64,000 nt of DNA from Paramarasmius palmivorus. Lineage: Eukaryota > Basidiomycota > Agaricomycetes > Agaricales > Marasmiaceae. The stretch lies in the NCBI GenBank assembly GCA_037176845.1, contig JAYKXP010000135.1, positions 59,591 through 123,590 of the forward strand, in the 5' to 3' direction. The position numbers and the translations under genes were made by a program. Of the stretch, positions 19,279 to 31,320 are shown in pieces. Position 1 is the first letter of the stretch. Every line of letters starts with the position of its first letter. The notes below the pieces were generated by a model. That model did not search any database. It was not told the DNA's origin and worked only from the letters and a program-made list of their open reading frames with translations.

Positions 19279-22200
19279 TTACAGGGTCTTGTATTTATCT
19301 ATATATCTTTGACATGATTCCGAGGCTTGCTGATTGGAACCCCAATTATCCTCCTCAAACTTTCCCCATTCAATGAAATTGCTTGTAGATTCTTCTTCCT
19401 CATACTCTATGAGGCCGGACTTCATCCTAATCTTCCCTTGACTAACAAGTTTTATAGGCCTCTTTATCTCCGGACTCAAATTCACCACTGGTGGAATGGG
19501 GTTCTGCTGCAAGTGATCAAAGAGAGTGTAGTGCTTCATGAGTTAATAAACCTACTGTATTCAGTAACTTCAGGATTGCCTCATATTCGTTTACTCCCCC
19601 GGCCATTTCGAGAAAGACAGACATGTATATATTGTCAATCTCCCATTCAAAAAAGTCTTGGCCGTTGTAAACTTTCCTGCTGACCCTTCCGTCCCGTGCA
19701 GCGTCATATAACATGACGTAGAAAAAATCTTTAACGGATATGGGCTCTCTACTGATGACTTGAAGCCTAGAGGCATCAAGCCATACTGTGCGCATGAATT
19801 CATTCCCACCACAAGGTTTCCCAACCTGATAACATTGTCAGATAAGACAGAGATCTAATAACTGACAGTCACCTGTGAAGCGCATCCTCGGCCCAAACTA
19901 AGGTGGGGCTCATACAAGATTTTTCCAGAGAATTCCAAGTCAAGGGAACGTATCCAACGTACCAAATATTGTAGCATAAATTTCCTTATCTTTTGTTGGT
20001 ATGGGTCATCAGCTGGGCTAGACCAGGCATAAGTCCATCGAATATTTGTGCTTGCATGCTGATATAGGTCGGATGAAAAGGCACAAGCGAGCTCCATGTC
20101 AGTCGAATCAAGGTGAGACATTGTACATGTGATCGTGGCTTCTTCCAATATAGCCGTGTACATCTTATTATCGATATACCAATGGCGAGCTCGATCATTT
20201 GAGGACAGGAATGCATCAAATGACTCGTGAAGTCGATACTCTCCATTTACTTCGAGGACAAGGGTCCGGAGCTTCTCAAAGGCTATGAGCATTCCTTCAG
20301 CTTTTCCTCGGTCTATAAATGTAGCCAGGCCCTGTAGTACATGCACAGAGCATGAAAACCAGGCGGAAAAGTTTGCCTTGATCAAGCCTAATGCCACACG
20401 TATATTTTCTCGTATGTCACCGTCTCCTTCCTTGACGAGGCAATTGAGTGCAGTCTCATACAGGACCGTGAGCGCATGTAAGGGATCCTTGGGTGGTTCG
20501 TTCTCTGTGAAGGCCTTCAGACGCTGTGGAACATTGTCCTTTATGAAGCCGACGACGGTGGCTGCCCAAATGAATAAACCACTGGCACGTTCCGCCAATA
20601 GATTAACAGTGGAATACTCGATGGCGTTGTTTAGCACGTGTAAGGACGGATGTTTTTGGAAGGATCTGGTTAGGAAGTAATAGATATCCTGCTGAGTTTC
20701 AAGCGAAGTGTGATCGAGCGGGAAGTGATGAATGTGATTTAGACCTTGAAGATAGGCCACGATGTCTTCCTCTGGACGACTCGCAAGAACGATACGCAGA
20801 AACGGAAGTAACCCAAATTTATCGTTTGCAAATAGCTCTAAAAGCTGCCTACGAAGATTGGCTTCCGTTTGGTCAGAGCGTGAGCATTCGTCGATTCCAT
20901 CGACGAGAACAACAATGCGACCTTCTTTGGCAATTTCCTCGCCCAGACCTCTGAGAGGGTCAATGAGAAGGTTTTGAACCTGTGTAGAGAGGTCGGTGTT
21001 ATGAGCGCTCTGACGACTCCGCTCTACGGCTTCTGCAATTGGCTTCCCAAACCGCTCGTCGAAGTTCGCGAGTAGAAAGGCCAGAGCCTTAACAAACTCT
21101 TCAGCATTCCTGTACAAGCTTCTGTCAAAACGGATGAAGGCGGCTAGCCGGCTATTAAAGCCGAAACTCGACAGAATGTTGTGAAGGGTGCCGATCAAGG
21201 AGCTTTTTCCACAGCCAGCAATGCCTGAGATCCACAGAACCGACTGCTCCCCGTGGAAGGCCCAGTTGAGTATCTTCGTAATTGACGCTCGGCGGGTGCC
21301 CAACATGCAATGTGATTTGGGTCCGAAAATGTTCCTGGATGGCTTCAGGATGTGGAGTGTCTCTTTTCTCTCTAACAAATAATGAGCATTCGATATAGGC
21401 ATAACGTGGCAAGCTCTCACGTAGTGACTCCAAGGTCCGTCGCATATCCAGAACTGCTACAGTTGTCACCTTGACTTGAGCCTTGAAGAACCGCACTTGT
21501 AGACGTTCAAATGCTTCAGTCAGCTCCGAGATCTTCAATGGAATGTTCCAAAACTCCGCTACTTGACCTGTCATGTCATTTAGTATTCCATTTGCGATTC
21601 ACACACTAAATACACTCACAGAGACGCGCTTTGAACATATACCTTGAGAGAAACACAGAGCATTCCTCCGACTGGCGAACTATCGTTTCGAATAACTCGG
21701 AGAAGTCACCCTCTGGATTTAGTGCATGTTTGTCGATTGCAATTTCATATGTTTTGATCATGACATCGTATAACGTTATCATTGCTTTATCTTTCTCGTG
21801 CTGGGACTTGACAACCTTTATCTGGCTTCAGTCTTCATAGGATAGTCATCAATCCCAGTGGAAGAACATACCTGCCATATGCCGGAAACAACCATGAAAG
21901 CAGCCAAAGCAATCTCATATACCTGATCAATGATGGTTACGAATTATGCATGCCCAGAAGCAAAGATTCCTACCTCCGATAACGTACCCAAGACCTCGAG
22001 TATTGCGTTGGTGGGTTCTACGAGCTTCTCCACTGTGTCATTCCTGGCTCTCCGATCGCGGATTGTTTCTGCGAGACTATGGGGGATGACACCCTGTTCA
22101 GGCTCAGTCTCTTCAGCAGTGCTGATCCTTGCTTCGACGCTATGGTGCATGACACCCTGTTCAGGGTCAGTTTCTCCAGCAGTGAAATTTGTTTGCATAG

Positions 22201-22594
22201 TGATGGCAAGACGAGACCCTTGTCGCAGAAGACTGTCATGACAAACATTCATGTTACGCTCTAGGACTGTACTCACTGAGCAACTGTTTAGTATCAGGGA
22301 AAGGAACACAAGGACGCACCTTGTCCAGCACCACATTCATTAAACGGGATCTCAATCCCAGCCAGAAGCGTATTCCACTGAATTCTATGATAACGAAAAA
22401 CCTCGAATATCAGTGCTTGTGATTCTGTTAAATTTCTGAAAATCGGTTAGCTTCCGTGCTATGAGACATTGGCGAGAATGTTACATATGAAGGTCGTTCC
22501 ATACAACTCTTCCTGTCTCTGTGAGAGCGACCGAAGATGTCTTTTGTGCTTGACCAGCAGATGTAATACGAAGAAAGACTTTCTTCTTCGTCAT
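19279..22594 (-). CDS. NACHT-domain NLR/STAND protein with C2-like N-terminus (NLR-1)
   Basis: A nine-exon model keeps phase throughout: 22594-22485, 22435-22320, 22266-21974, 21922-21872, 21821-21620, 21567-21421, 21371-19873, 19825-19556, 19506-19279. It totals 2916 nt (971 aa), with GT-AG introns of 47-53 bp. The N-terminus (about 1-70) looks like the later strands of a C2-like domain (MTKKKVFLRITSAGQ, VVWNDLHINLTESQALIFEV). A helical region follows (to about 300) with the basidiomycete NLR block LVEPTNAILEVLG...YEIALAAF. The NACHT ATPase has Walker A GIAGCGKSS (356-364) and Walker B IVVLVDGIDEC (459-469). The C-terminal 350 residues contain no WD40, ankyrin or TPR pattern. The first C2 strand (SEVLLFRAC) lies upstream in another frame, so the start is uncertain. 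Such proteins are nucleotide-switch sensors, often in self/non-self recognition. Confidence 0.8.
22086..22190 (-). repeat. 63-bp in-frame tandem duplication inside NLR-1
   Basis: Two copies with period 63 start at 22086 and 22149 (plus strand ATGACACCCTGTTCAGG). Each encodes a 21-residue unit containing E-T-D/E-P-E-Q-G-V and H-S. It lies between the C2-like part and the helical part, so it lengthens a linker. Confidence 0.8.
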
Positions 22595-24330
22595 GCTGGG
22601 CGGGAATCCCTGGACCGCAAGCTCTAAAAAGCAACACTTCAGACAAGAAATTCGTATTTGCGATGGTCGTGTGACTTGCCATTGGCATGAAGATTGACGG
22701 ACGCCATTGGAATATCTGCTAGTTGACCGACCTGAGCCAGTGAGTAGGTTATAAAGCAGAGACCTCGTACTGAAATGGATCTGAGTTGACTTTGAAGAGA
22801 GCTAGTACATGCAGTGTCCGCATTTCACGCCAGAAACGTGCGATCATTCACAAGGCAATGTTATCGATCTACTCTCATCATGACAGGCTCCACGATTGGC
22901 ACCCTCACCAAAGATGCCCCGCTTCGATTCAGGCGGAAACCGCATGCTGTTCAACGATAATCAGCCTTGAAGCCACTGAAGATTTGAATGGCTCACCTCT
23001 TATCTAGATTGGCCTCATTGTCGCCTCACCATTCACGCAGTAAACTCGAAGCACAGAAGCCGCTCAATTTCCGTTCAACCTGGGATAATAGAGGAGGCAT
23101 GTCATTTCTCGGGCTGAAGAGATGCGGAGTTCACTAAGGATGTTAGCCTATAAACACCTTGATGGCATGGGCCTAACATTGGCACACCACATGTATATGA
23201 GACGTTAATATGCCGTGTATGAAGGAAAAATGTAAAACTTACGAGGTGTACCATCATCAGAGCCACAGCTCCCGTAGGATATGAAACGTTGGGCTTTGAT
23301 AATTTCTTGTAGAGAGCGAACAAACTTTTCGGTCCCCGATACCATGAGAATGGGCCCGTACGATGGCATCTTTGACTATGACTGACCTGCTTGACCGGAT
23401 TATCGAAGGTTGTTTCTGAGACGATAAACGACGAGCCAAAGAGATTTTGTCCTTTGGTCCTATAGTTATCGAGAAACCAATCAGTAGAACGTACCTCATC
23501 TACCAGTGCACTGATTACTGTGCGTTGTGAGCCGCTAACTCGCCTATAATTGATTTAGATTCTTACGCGAAAGCAAAGCGAACGTACCTTCTTCCAATTA
23601 TGAGCACTCTGAGAAGCGTCTAGTGTGCTATAGAGGATCCCACCTCCGATACGAGACCGGTTATTGGAGTATGAATATATGAATAGCGCCACGAAAACTC
23701 ATCGAGCGAACTGCAATAGCCGTGCTTACATTCTCATAGAATCAAGCATGGTGAATGATTCATTCCGAGCGAGCAAAAGGTTTTTGCACAGAGAATGTAG
23801 TGTTCCAGCGCTACATTGCTCCAAGGCATTCTCTGGGTACATTGCGTATAGCAACTACCCATTGTGGGTTGGGGCGTTCAGGGTAACAGTCTCAACGAGG
23901 ACTTTGAGGACGAAGGTCGACTCTTTGTCCGTATACGCAAAGATGAGCGGAACATGAATAGTTTTGATTTTGCGGACAAAGTCACGGTAGTAGGACATGG
24001 TGACATGGTTTCTATTTGAGATTAAGCTATCGAATCGAGAAAGCAGTCAGCAGAGTTCATAAGAAAGATATTCCCCCGACGCACCTTACACCTATCGACG
24101 ACTGCCGTCTACTGACATCCACGCCGTCTATCAGGGCTAGAAAACATCCATCTTCGTGCTTCCGAACCACTGTACCTGCTTTCGCGCCAGGGAACCTGGC
24201 GTAAAGAAGCTATAGTACTTGAAAAGATTGTTATTTACGACTTATCTCGGCTTTAAAGACTCGCGCGTCTGCTAGCGAAAGATGAACAGGCGGTAGAAAA
24301 AGGTAGTGATGGTAGTAATGGGACAAGATT
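22595..24330. other. Unresolved stretch with coding-like fragments upstream of NLR-1
   Basis: 22595-22740 holds frame-shifted sequence matching the expected start of the NLR-1 C2-like domain (SEVLLFRAC, then VQGFPPS in another frame). On the minus strand 23998-23855 opens with MSYYRDFVRKIKTIH. Around 23560-23100 segments such as GQNLFGSSFIVSETTFDNP and TEKFVRSLQEIIKAQ read like exons separated by GT-AG introns. I could not join them into one gene or name a family. Probably remnants of one damaged minus-strand gene. Confidence 0.3.
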
Positions 24331-24520
24331 CATGGCGTCAATTGATGGCGCTCAATTTGACCCTAACCCCAACCTGCTGCATATGACAAATCAAGACTGT
24401 TCTCGGAAGACTTTACGAGCGGCGTTATATGAGGGAAAGATATACTTGTGGAGAATTTCAAGGCGGATGGGTGGTTGGAAATTCTTCGGGAGCATGATGG
24501 GTTATCTGGTGCGTTAAGCT
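24296..24520 (+). repeat. Dispersed repeat, copy 1
   Basis: Shares GGCGTCAATTGA, then CTCAATTTGACCCTAACCCC, then TGGAGAATTTCA and GGTTGGAAA with copies at 31030-31320 and 34690-34975, in the same order and orientation. It lacks about 110 bp present in the other two between these blocks. Nature unknown. Confidence 0.65.
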
Positions 24521-27077
24521 TTCTCTTCCATCGACAATCCCACTCACTGGTCCTCTAATGGCCTGGGAACCGTCTCTCTCTAGCACTCATAAACCACGCA
24601 TTGCACCCCTACTCCCGATGCACTTATCTGCGCCCTAGAACTAGAATAGCACCCCTTCGCCGCAAGATTTCCTCTTAGTCCAGCGCAACGACCGAAACAC
24701 CTCACCACCCCACTCAAGGAACTCTCAGCTCGCACTCTCATATTACAACCTTTTCGTCCCTCCTGTGAGCTTTGCCGAGGCCTTGCTCCGTTACTCCCAC
24801 TCCAACTCCTCCGACGCATCTCCACCGTAACTCCACCCGACAACTATCCACAGCCATTGTTTACGGTAACAGGTTCCCACATATTCCACCCCTCCGTCGC
24901 AACCGAGCCGTTTCCGTGCTCAAATCCACTCATGTTGGCGCATCCCTCGAATACAAATCACACAAAGTGATCTATCGCCATATCCATGAATTCCTCGCAG
25001 TACGCAGCGCCTTTCCTGCTCCTTTCACAATTCCTCCGCAACATCCGACGCTTTGTCGTCGTCTCCTCCACTCGCCTCTCTCGCAATCGTTTCATGTAGG
25101 TTTGGGGTGGTCACTGTTCCTTCCTCGCCGCGTAAGATGAAAGGATGAGCGCCGAGGATGAATAGGAAGAGAATGGGGAAATGGTCTCCCAAACTACTTC
25201 CTTTGGCCGCAGAAGAGCTAGCTGGCGCGAGTGGTTAGTACCTTGGTATTTGCTGCTTCATCTCTGACTCATAATACCTAGGCCCACTGGGAGTCTTCTC
25301 AGGACTTGTAGACGGCGCTACTCAGGAAGAGAAATTCAAAACCTTATCGACGCCACGCATCTGGACCTACCATCTAGAACACACTCCATACCGTATCGAA
25401 TCCCGTTTTTCAGATATAAATCGTCACACCCACACTCCACCAGCAGCACCCCGTATATCAGCCTGCGAGAACCATTCCGGATGCATGATCCAACGCAGCT
25501 TCCGATCCCTTACACCATTCACGACGGCACCGTATGCACCGAACATGCTCTCGCCTCATGTTCGGCATGAAACCCATTAACCCTTCACAATTCATTTCGA
25601 GCCTCATGCTTGCGGTTCCATGCCATAGACGCTGCCGGGGATACGCAAGATCGGGAAAGAGAAGATTCAAGATCGGCGAATGGAGACTGGGCAACTGGGA
25701 GTCGGGTATAGCGTTCTCGTGAAGAGAGTGGATAGAATTGGAAGGTGGAGCTGAAGGATCGAGATACCTGCTAACGCTGTAATATTCTACCCAATGCTAT
25801 ATTTTTAATGCTCTAATTCCGTTCTCGACTAGCTCATCGATAACTGAACGGAAGCTCCTTGTCCACGGTTACGTGTTTTCATTCCGCAACCGCCAGTCTG
25901 CACGTCGGTCTTTTAGTACCTTTTTACCTCTTACCCTCGTGTTCTATCTCTTGGGAACTTGCGTTGGGGCTACACGCATTAAAGCGGTAATTACAACCTA
26001 TGGATATCAAATGTTGTATCTTATAACCCGATATAGTGACGAATCCAATTCGACATCTTCCACACAGAGAAACTATACCGTTTACGGTACCACATCCAAG
26101 TGTGATTCAACGATGGTAAGTATTCCCGATCATATCCAGACCGTTGTCAACGTGAAGGACACGCAGCCAGTGTCGTGTTTTCTGTGCTTGTAGCTCCGGA
26201 TTAATGAATCGGACAACTTACTACTTGCGAAAAAGTTACCTTCTTACAGGCATGGCGTTCTCGCAGAGGTTTTGGAGATCATTGTGGACTCGAGATCGAT
26301 GTCGAAAGCGAGCTCGTCCGGTTGAATGGTCTTCGAGGATGATGGTTCGAGGCAGCGTCTAGGTTTCATTGTGTTGGGGATAGAAAACTCGTTACCCACA
26401 CTGATCTTGGCTGAAGAATGACTTGGAGCAGAAGATGGTCGTTCGACCATTCCTATTTCGAGTGCCGTGTATTTTACTCGGCTCGGCCTACACCAACTTC
26501 TATATACCCAGACTCCCCGCTTTACCTTCGCAGAGAAAAAGGGATGGAGTGCGAGCTCGAACGCTAGGTTGGTAAAAGAATGAACTCAACTCCTTAGCAC
26601 CCGATGAACTCGCATTTGCCTCTATATTCAGCGGTCCGAAAATCAGGAACCTTTCAAACTGGGATGATGTTATTTGCAACGCATACAGGACCAACTTGCC
26701 GCATGAACTTCCACGATTTCAGCTTCGGTGCTTATGAGACCACAGTAAATAATCTATATTCGTAGCCCTGATATATTTCCGAGCTAATCGACCACCATGC
26801 CTGTCGCCTTCTGCTCTATTGATCCAAGTGAATCGCAAGAAGGTCATATAGTTTCAATTCAGGAAGACCTTGGACGAATCGGAAATCCAACCTGAGGAAA
26901 AACCATACCTATTCCGAGTCAAGAGGGATATCGTGCCGCTGCACGTTCCCCGGGCAGCTTATACCAAATACTGACTTTCCCTTGGAGGGATTGTGAGTCA
27001 CGAGCAACGACAGAAAGCTAGACCGCCGGGGATTGGATTTATTTATGCCATGTTTCTGCGATCACCAGGTCGGTACT
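24521..27077. other. Mostly non-coding interval
   Basis: 24580-25140 is a C/T-rich tract on the plus strand with weak open frames on both strands. The same texture follows the dispersed repeat elsewhere (31370-32260, 35000-35880), so it may belong to that repeat. Short frames at 25458-25694, 25873-26193 and 26244-26450 have no recognised domain. The MPVAFCSIDPSESQ frame at about 26797 is only some 30 codons. Nothing further was supported. Confidence 0.4.
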
Positions 27078-28175
27078 CTAAAGGGTGCATGACATTTCTA
27101 CAGGCCCGATCTCTCGAATGTGGATAACCATGCGGTTTGTAAGAATGCAATGCATGAGAGCGAGCAAAAGCAAAAATTTGGGCTGTATCACCGGTGAGCA
27201 TATTCATCGTATCACCAATCAAACTTACAGGAAACGTCACGATAATCATGATAATGACTATGGAGAGAACTGATGATGATAAGCCTTCCATATTGATGTG
27301 CCCCGAGCGTACTCACAAAGCATGATGACGACGTAGATAGCACCTGTAGAAAAGATATTATTCAGTATATAAACCAATACGACGCCGGTACCATACCATC
27401 TCGATAAAAGACAGCCATTAGCTTAGAAAACCTTGCCGGTCCACAGCAACGTCAGTCTTCTGAGGCATTGATGGAGCCTTTGCTCACATGCCTCAATTGT
27501 AGGTATCAGCATGAAAATCGCCGCTCCTAACAATGACATTATTCCTCGAGGGCCTGGTGTCCTGGCTCGTACTTACCAAGATCATACAGAAGCCATAACA
27601 AAAAGAGGCCCACGAAGTAGACATTACAGCGTTGTATTACAAGGCATTCACGTGCATGCGGAACAGGAAGATCAACGACTAAAAGTAAGCATTAAATGGC
27701 TTTGCGTACATGCGACGAGATCTGGGATTAAGCAAACTAGCGTCAGAGCCACAATTGCGGCTCTGACCGGGTTACTATTCCACCAGATGGACCACATTCG
27801 AAGGGCAAGAATGACCGATAATAGTACCGTCGATAACAGTAATGCAAAGAAATACAAGGTGCTTACCGTTACTGGTTAGTGCAGCCCGTGTCGTAGACGT
27901 AACTGACACGAGTCAACTTCAGGTCATTTGTTGATCGAACGTATAAATCCTGGAACAAAACAGTAAATGGCAGTCAATACTGATACTCAAGCAATCTTAG
28001 GTGAGCAATACATTGACCCCGACACACAATTCCTACTTACAATGGAGGACCAAAATGAAGCCATCGATGAAGATAAGGACTCGTTGTACCGTTTACAACG
28101 CTTTGAACAGAGAGCGTGGCGACCTCCAGGTATGCTGAGTTTCCGAGTCCATAACTAGGAGAAAGTCATACGCGA
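27078..28175 (-). pseudogene. DUF6533-type multi-span membrane protein, nonsense-mutated
   Basis: Exon 1 starts at ATG 28175 and carries the DUF6533 signature YDFLLVMDSETQHTWRSP and, after a TAA (28095-28093), VLIFIDGFILVLH; the stop replaces an expected aromatic codon. Later exons show LLSTVLLSVILALRMWSIWW (about 27850), VYFVGLFLLWLLYDL (about 27600), RFSKLMAVFYRDG joined across an intron to AIYVVIML (about 27400), SSVLSIVIIMIIVTFP (27290) and the typical tail ALMHCILTNRMVIHIRE ending at 27078. Several hydrophobic spans are visible, matching the basidiomycete GPCR-like family whose ligand is unknown. A transposon sits 158 bp upstream of the ATG. Without the stop it would look complete, so recent loss or a read error are both possible. 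Confidence 0.65.
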
Positions 28176-28327
28176 TTACCTTCATGGTCAGAGCCTTTTA
28201 CAGAAAATAGGACAGAGGTATACCATCAAGATACTGTCAGAGTCATCAGCTACTCATTCAAGAAACAGTGTGGGTGCCACTTACCGACTCCGCCCTATTT
28301 TATTCAAGAACGGAGGGAACTGGAGCA

Positions 28328-30223
28328 GATAGCTATGAGTGTTAAAGTGTTCAAAAAATAAATCAGGTCCCCGGTAATAATTTTTCAGTCCCCCGGTAAT
28401 ATTTTACCTACTTTCATGACATTCCAGTACATTACGCCCCCCGTAAATAACATAGAAACCGGTAATAACCAAAAAATCCCCCCAGTGCTTTCCCACGCAC
28501 GTGGCCTATGTCGAACACATCTTGAATGCATCCTCAGTGCTCAGGCATCATGATCTAAGCTCAACTGAGTATTGGATCTAATTAAGTACTTGAATATGCA
28601 ATATTTAGTAGTCCCTGATGTGTAGAGTATAGACCATAGCCACGTACTTTACCTTGACACGTATGAACAAGGTCTTCAGTGTCGTTCGGAAAGCCAGCTC
28701 ACCTCTTGAACGTGATTCACTGCTAAGAGCATCACAATTTGACTAGTCATTGTCGAGTATGTTGAATTGAACGTGGCACCTCATGCACACGAGTCGTAAT
28801 GCACATTCGCTCTGCATTCCGATGGGGCTATTCCCACGCTATCTGCACATCTTCAGCTGCATTCGGATAGCTGCCCTGCCACTCAGATATAATTTGACAA
28901 GTTATGAGCAGTGTAGAGCTTGGTTTATAGTATTTATGGACATCTTCATATGTGACTTAACTGAAGACAGTAGAAATGATGGAAGGAGATCTTGACATGT
29001 CGAGTGTAGACACAGTGTGGTTGGGCAAATGGGTATTATTCGACACTCAACGTCATCATCTAATTAGTCATTCAGTCCTATATTCAGCGTTGAATTCTTG
29101 TCGACAGGTTCCTCGAAAATAACATAGTATCACCTTTAGGCGCCCATATCAGCGCTCATAGCAATTTCAACCTTACATAGTGCATTACTTGTTTGTCACT
29201 TCACCACCATGCTGCCAGCATAGGCTTAATATTCTATATCTCTCAACTCTATTCTTCAAGTAGTCGCAGGTTATATGCAGCCATGTGGTAATGTTATTAC
29301 CACTTTTTCATTGCTTTGATCCTCACTGATGTCTTGATCACCAAAGTATACCTAGATAGTTGTACATGTTCGAGCTCTCATTAGTGAGAGTCCATCTGAG
29401 TGAGCTCCTTGACCTCATTCAGGCTACAAGTGTAGCAATGATAAATTCAAGTTGTGTATCATTTCTGGACCCTTGTTCAAATTGCTCAATTACACTGATT
29501 CATATCTAGCTATGTATTTTGACATGAACTCATGATACTAAGGCATCTACTGACATCATAACAGTCAGGATAATTGTACGGGAAGGGACTCCCCATACTC
29601 CTGCAAATTTCACGAAGGTACCAAGAGCACTTTGCCAACTTGCCACATTTGGCAACTCTGGTCAACACTGTTGAACGGTTAGCGCCCATCGTGACTCACG
29701 AGGCGCCACGTTCAATGCCATATAGTACTCAATGTACTCAATGATGAAAATGCAATACTTTTACCATTGCATCATGGTCAAGAGGCGAGGCAGCTTTCCG
29801 AATGATGCTAAAGACTTGTTTATGTGTGGGAGTCTCTTTCAGTAAGTCACACAAAAGTACGTCGCTATGGACCATGCTCTACTCCTCAGAAACACAAGAT
29901 ATTGCATATTTAGGTATTTGAATATGTCATAAATAAAATTAAATACTCAGTGCAGCTTAGATCATGAAGCCTGAGCACTGAGGATGCGCTCAAGATGTGT
30001 TCGACGTAGGCCACGTGCGTGGGAAAGCACTTTGCCGAAATAGCCGATTATTACCGGGGGGTGTTTCGTCGAAGAGTGTTATTACCGGGGGATTTCTATG
30101 TTATTTACGGGGGGCGTAATGTACTAGAATGTCATGAAAGTAGGTAAAATATTACCGGGGGACTGAAAAATTATTACCGGGGACCTGATTTATTTTTTGA
30201 ACACTTTAACACTCATAGATAGC
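28328..30223. mobile_element. Non-autonomous DNA transposon with about 230-bp terminal inverted repeats
   Basis: Element 28334-30217 (1884 bp) begins TATGAGTGTTAAAGTG and ends with the inverse, flanked by the 6-bp direct repeat gatagc (28328-28333, 30218-30223). The arms match for about 230 bp with a few substitutions and one indel of about 35 bp. The arms carry repeated CCCCCGGTAATA units, four to five in the right arm. The interior has no frame above 70 codons. A 6-bp duplication with long inverted repeats does not fit hAT or Tc1; the superfamily is unassigned. The duplication could also be read as 4 bp (atag). Confidence 0.85.
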
Positions 30224-31029
30224 ATTGTGGGGAAGATCCTTTCGGGATTTCAAGCTCTACGTCGCAAAGCTTGTCATAAATGACCTTTAACAGGGAACGA
30301 TAATCAGGTTCATGAGATAGGTCATGAAATGGAAGTAACAACGAGAAGGGCCCTGTTGCGGTGGCATTTTATTGCTGAACACAAAGATGTACGAAGAGAC
30401 TAATGATGGGACAGCGGACGAAGATAGATTCGCAAGCTCTCGGTCTGTGCAGCGACGGGGATGCGCGACAAGAAAAGTAGCTGAAGGAGAGATATTGAGA
30501 GAGCGTACTGCGAGAACTGCTTACAACTTTGCAAGGATCACAATGGCTTGATTCAGTATCTTGGGACGAGCATCAAGGATTTGTTGGTATCGCCTACCAA
30601 TATTCTATCATATTCCAGAATGCCAAAAATAGAATAGTCTTCCTGCACGGCCCCGTGTTTGATATCGAGTGAGAGACTCTACACCCTGCAAAAGTTTACG
30701 GGAATGATGATGGCCAGAAGTTGGTTTATCGCCTATAGTACTGGTAAATGGATCAGCACGTCAGCGTCGAGATAGCGTGAAAATGTGCACCATAAGGAGA
30801 GTTATTTAAAATATCACGGATGTCCTCTTTATAGGTTCATACGAAGAGAGCGGGGGAAATGGACCTGTGAAATAGCCGAGAATATAAAGATGGTAGCTCA
30901 AACGCACCATGTTACCTCAATTCTATGCCCGTGACTACTGATATACTGCAACTCTTTCACTCCAGCCAGGATAAGTTTTTTATCCTTGGATCTTGAGAAC
31001 TGTTACTCTGCCAGTGGAAGAGAATATCG

Positions 31030-31320
31030 GGGATGTACGGGAGAGCGAAGAGATGGATAAGGAGAAGACAAAAGAGTCCGGCGTCAAATGTCAAACGCCC
31101 ATTCCGACCCTAACCCCATTGGCTTGTGTTTGGTGACAACAAACAATTCAGGACTTTCACCAGCGACGAGCTTGTTCAAAATCGATGCTTTCCGAACCAA
31201 TCCTCCCAAGCAAGGGTTAAGGGCATGACGAGAAGATAGAGGTATAGGATATCGGAGAGTTTGGAAGACTACGGATGGTTGGAAATGTCGATACGAGCAT
31301 GAGTACCGGTGAGTAGAGTT
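31030..31320 (+). repeat. Dispersed repeat, copy 2
   Basis: GGCGTCAAATGTCAAACGCCC, then GACCCTAACCCC, GACAACAAACAATTC, ACTTTCACCAGCGACGA and a GGATGGTTGGAAA block with GGTGAGTAG, collinear with copy 3. Confidence 0.65.

Noticed and set aside
28328..30223. 1.88-kb element as an LTR pair
   Set aside because: The repeats are inverted, not direct, and there is no purine tract or primer site.
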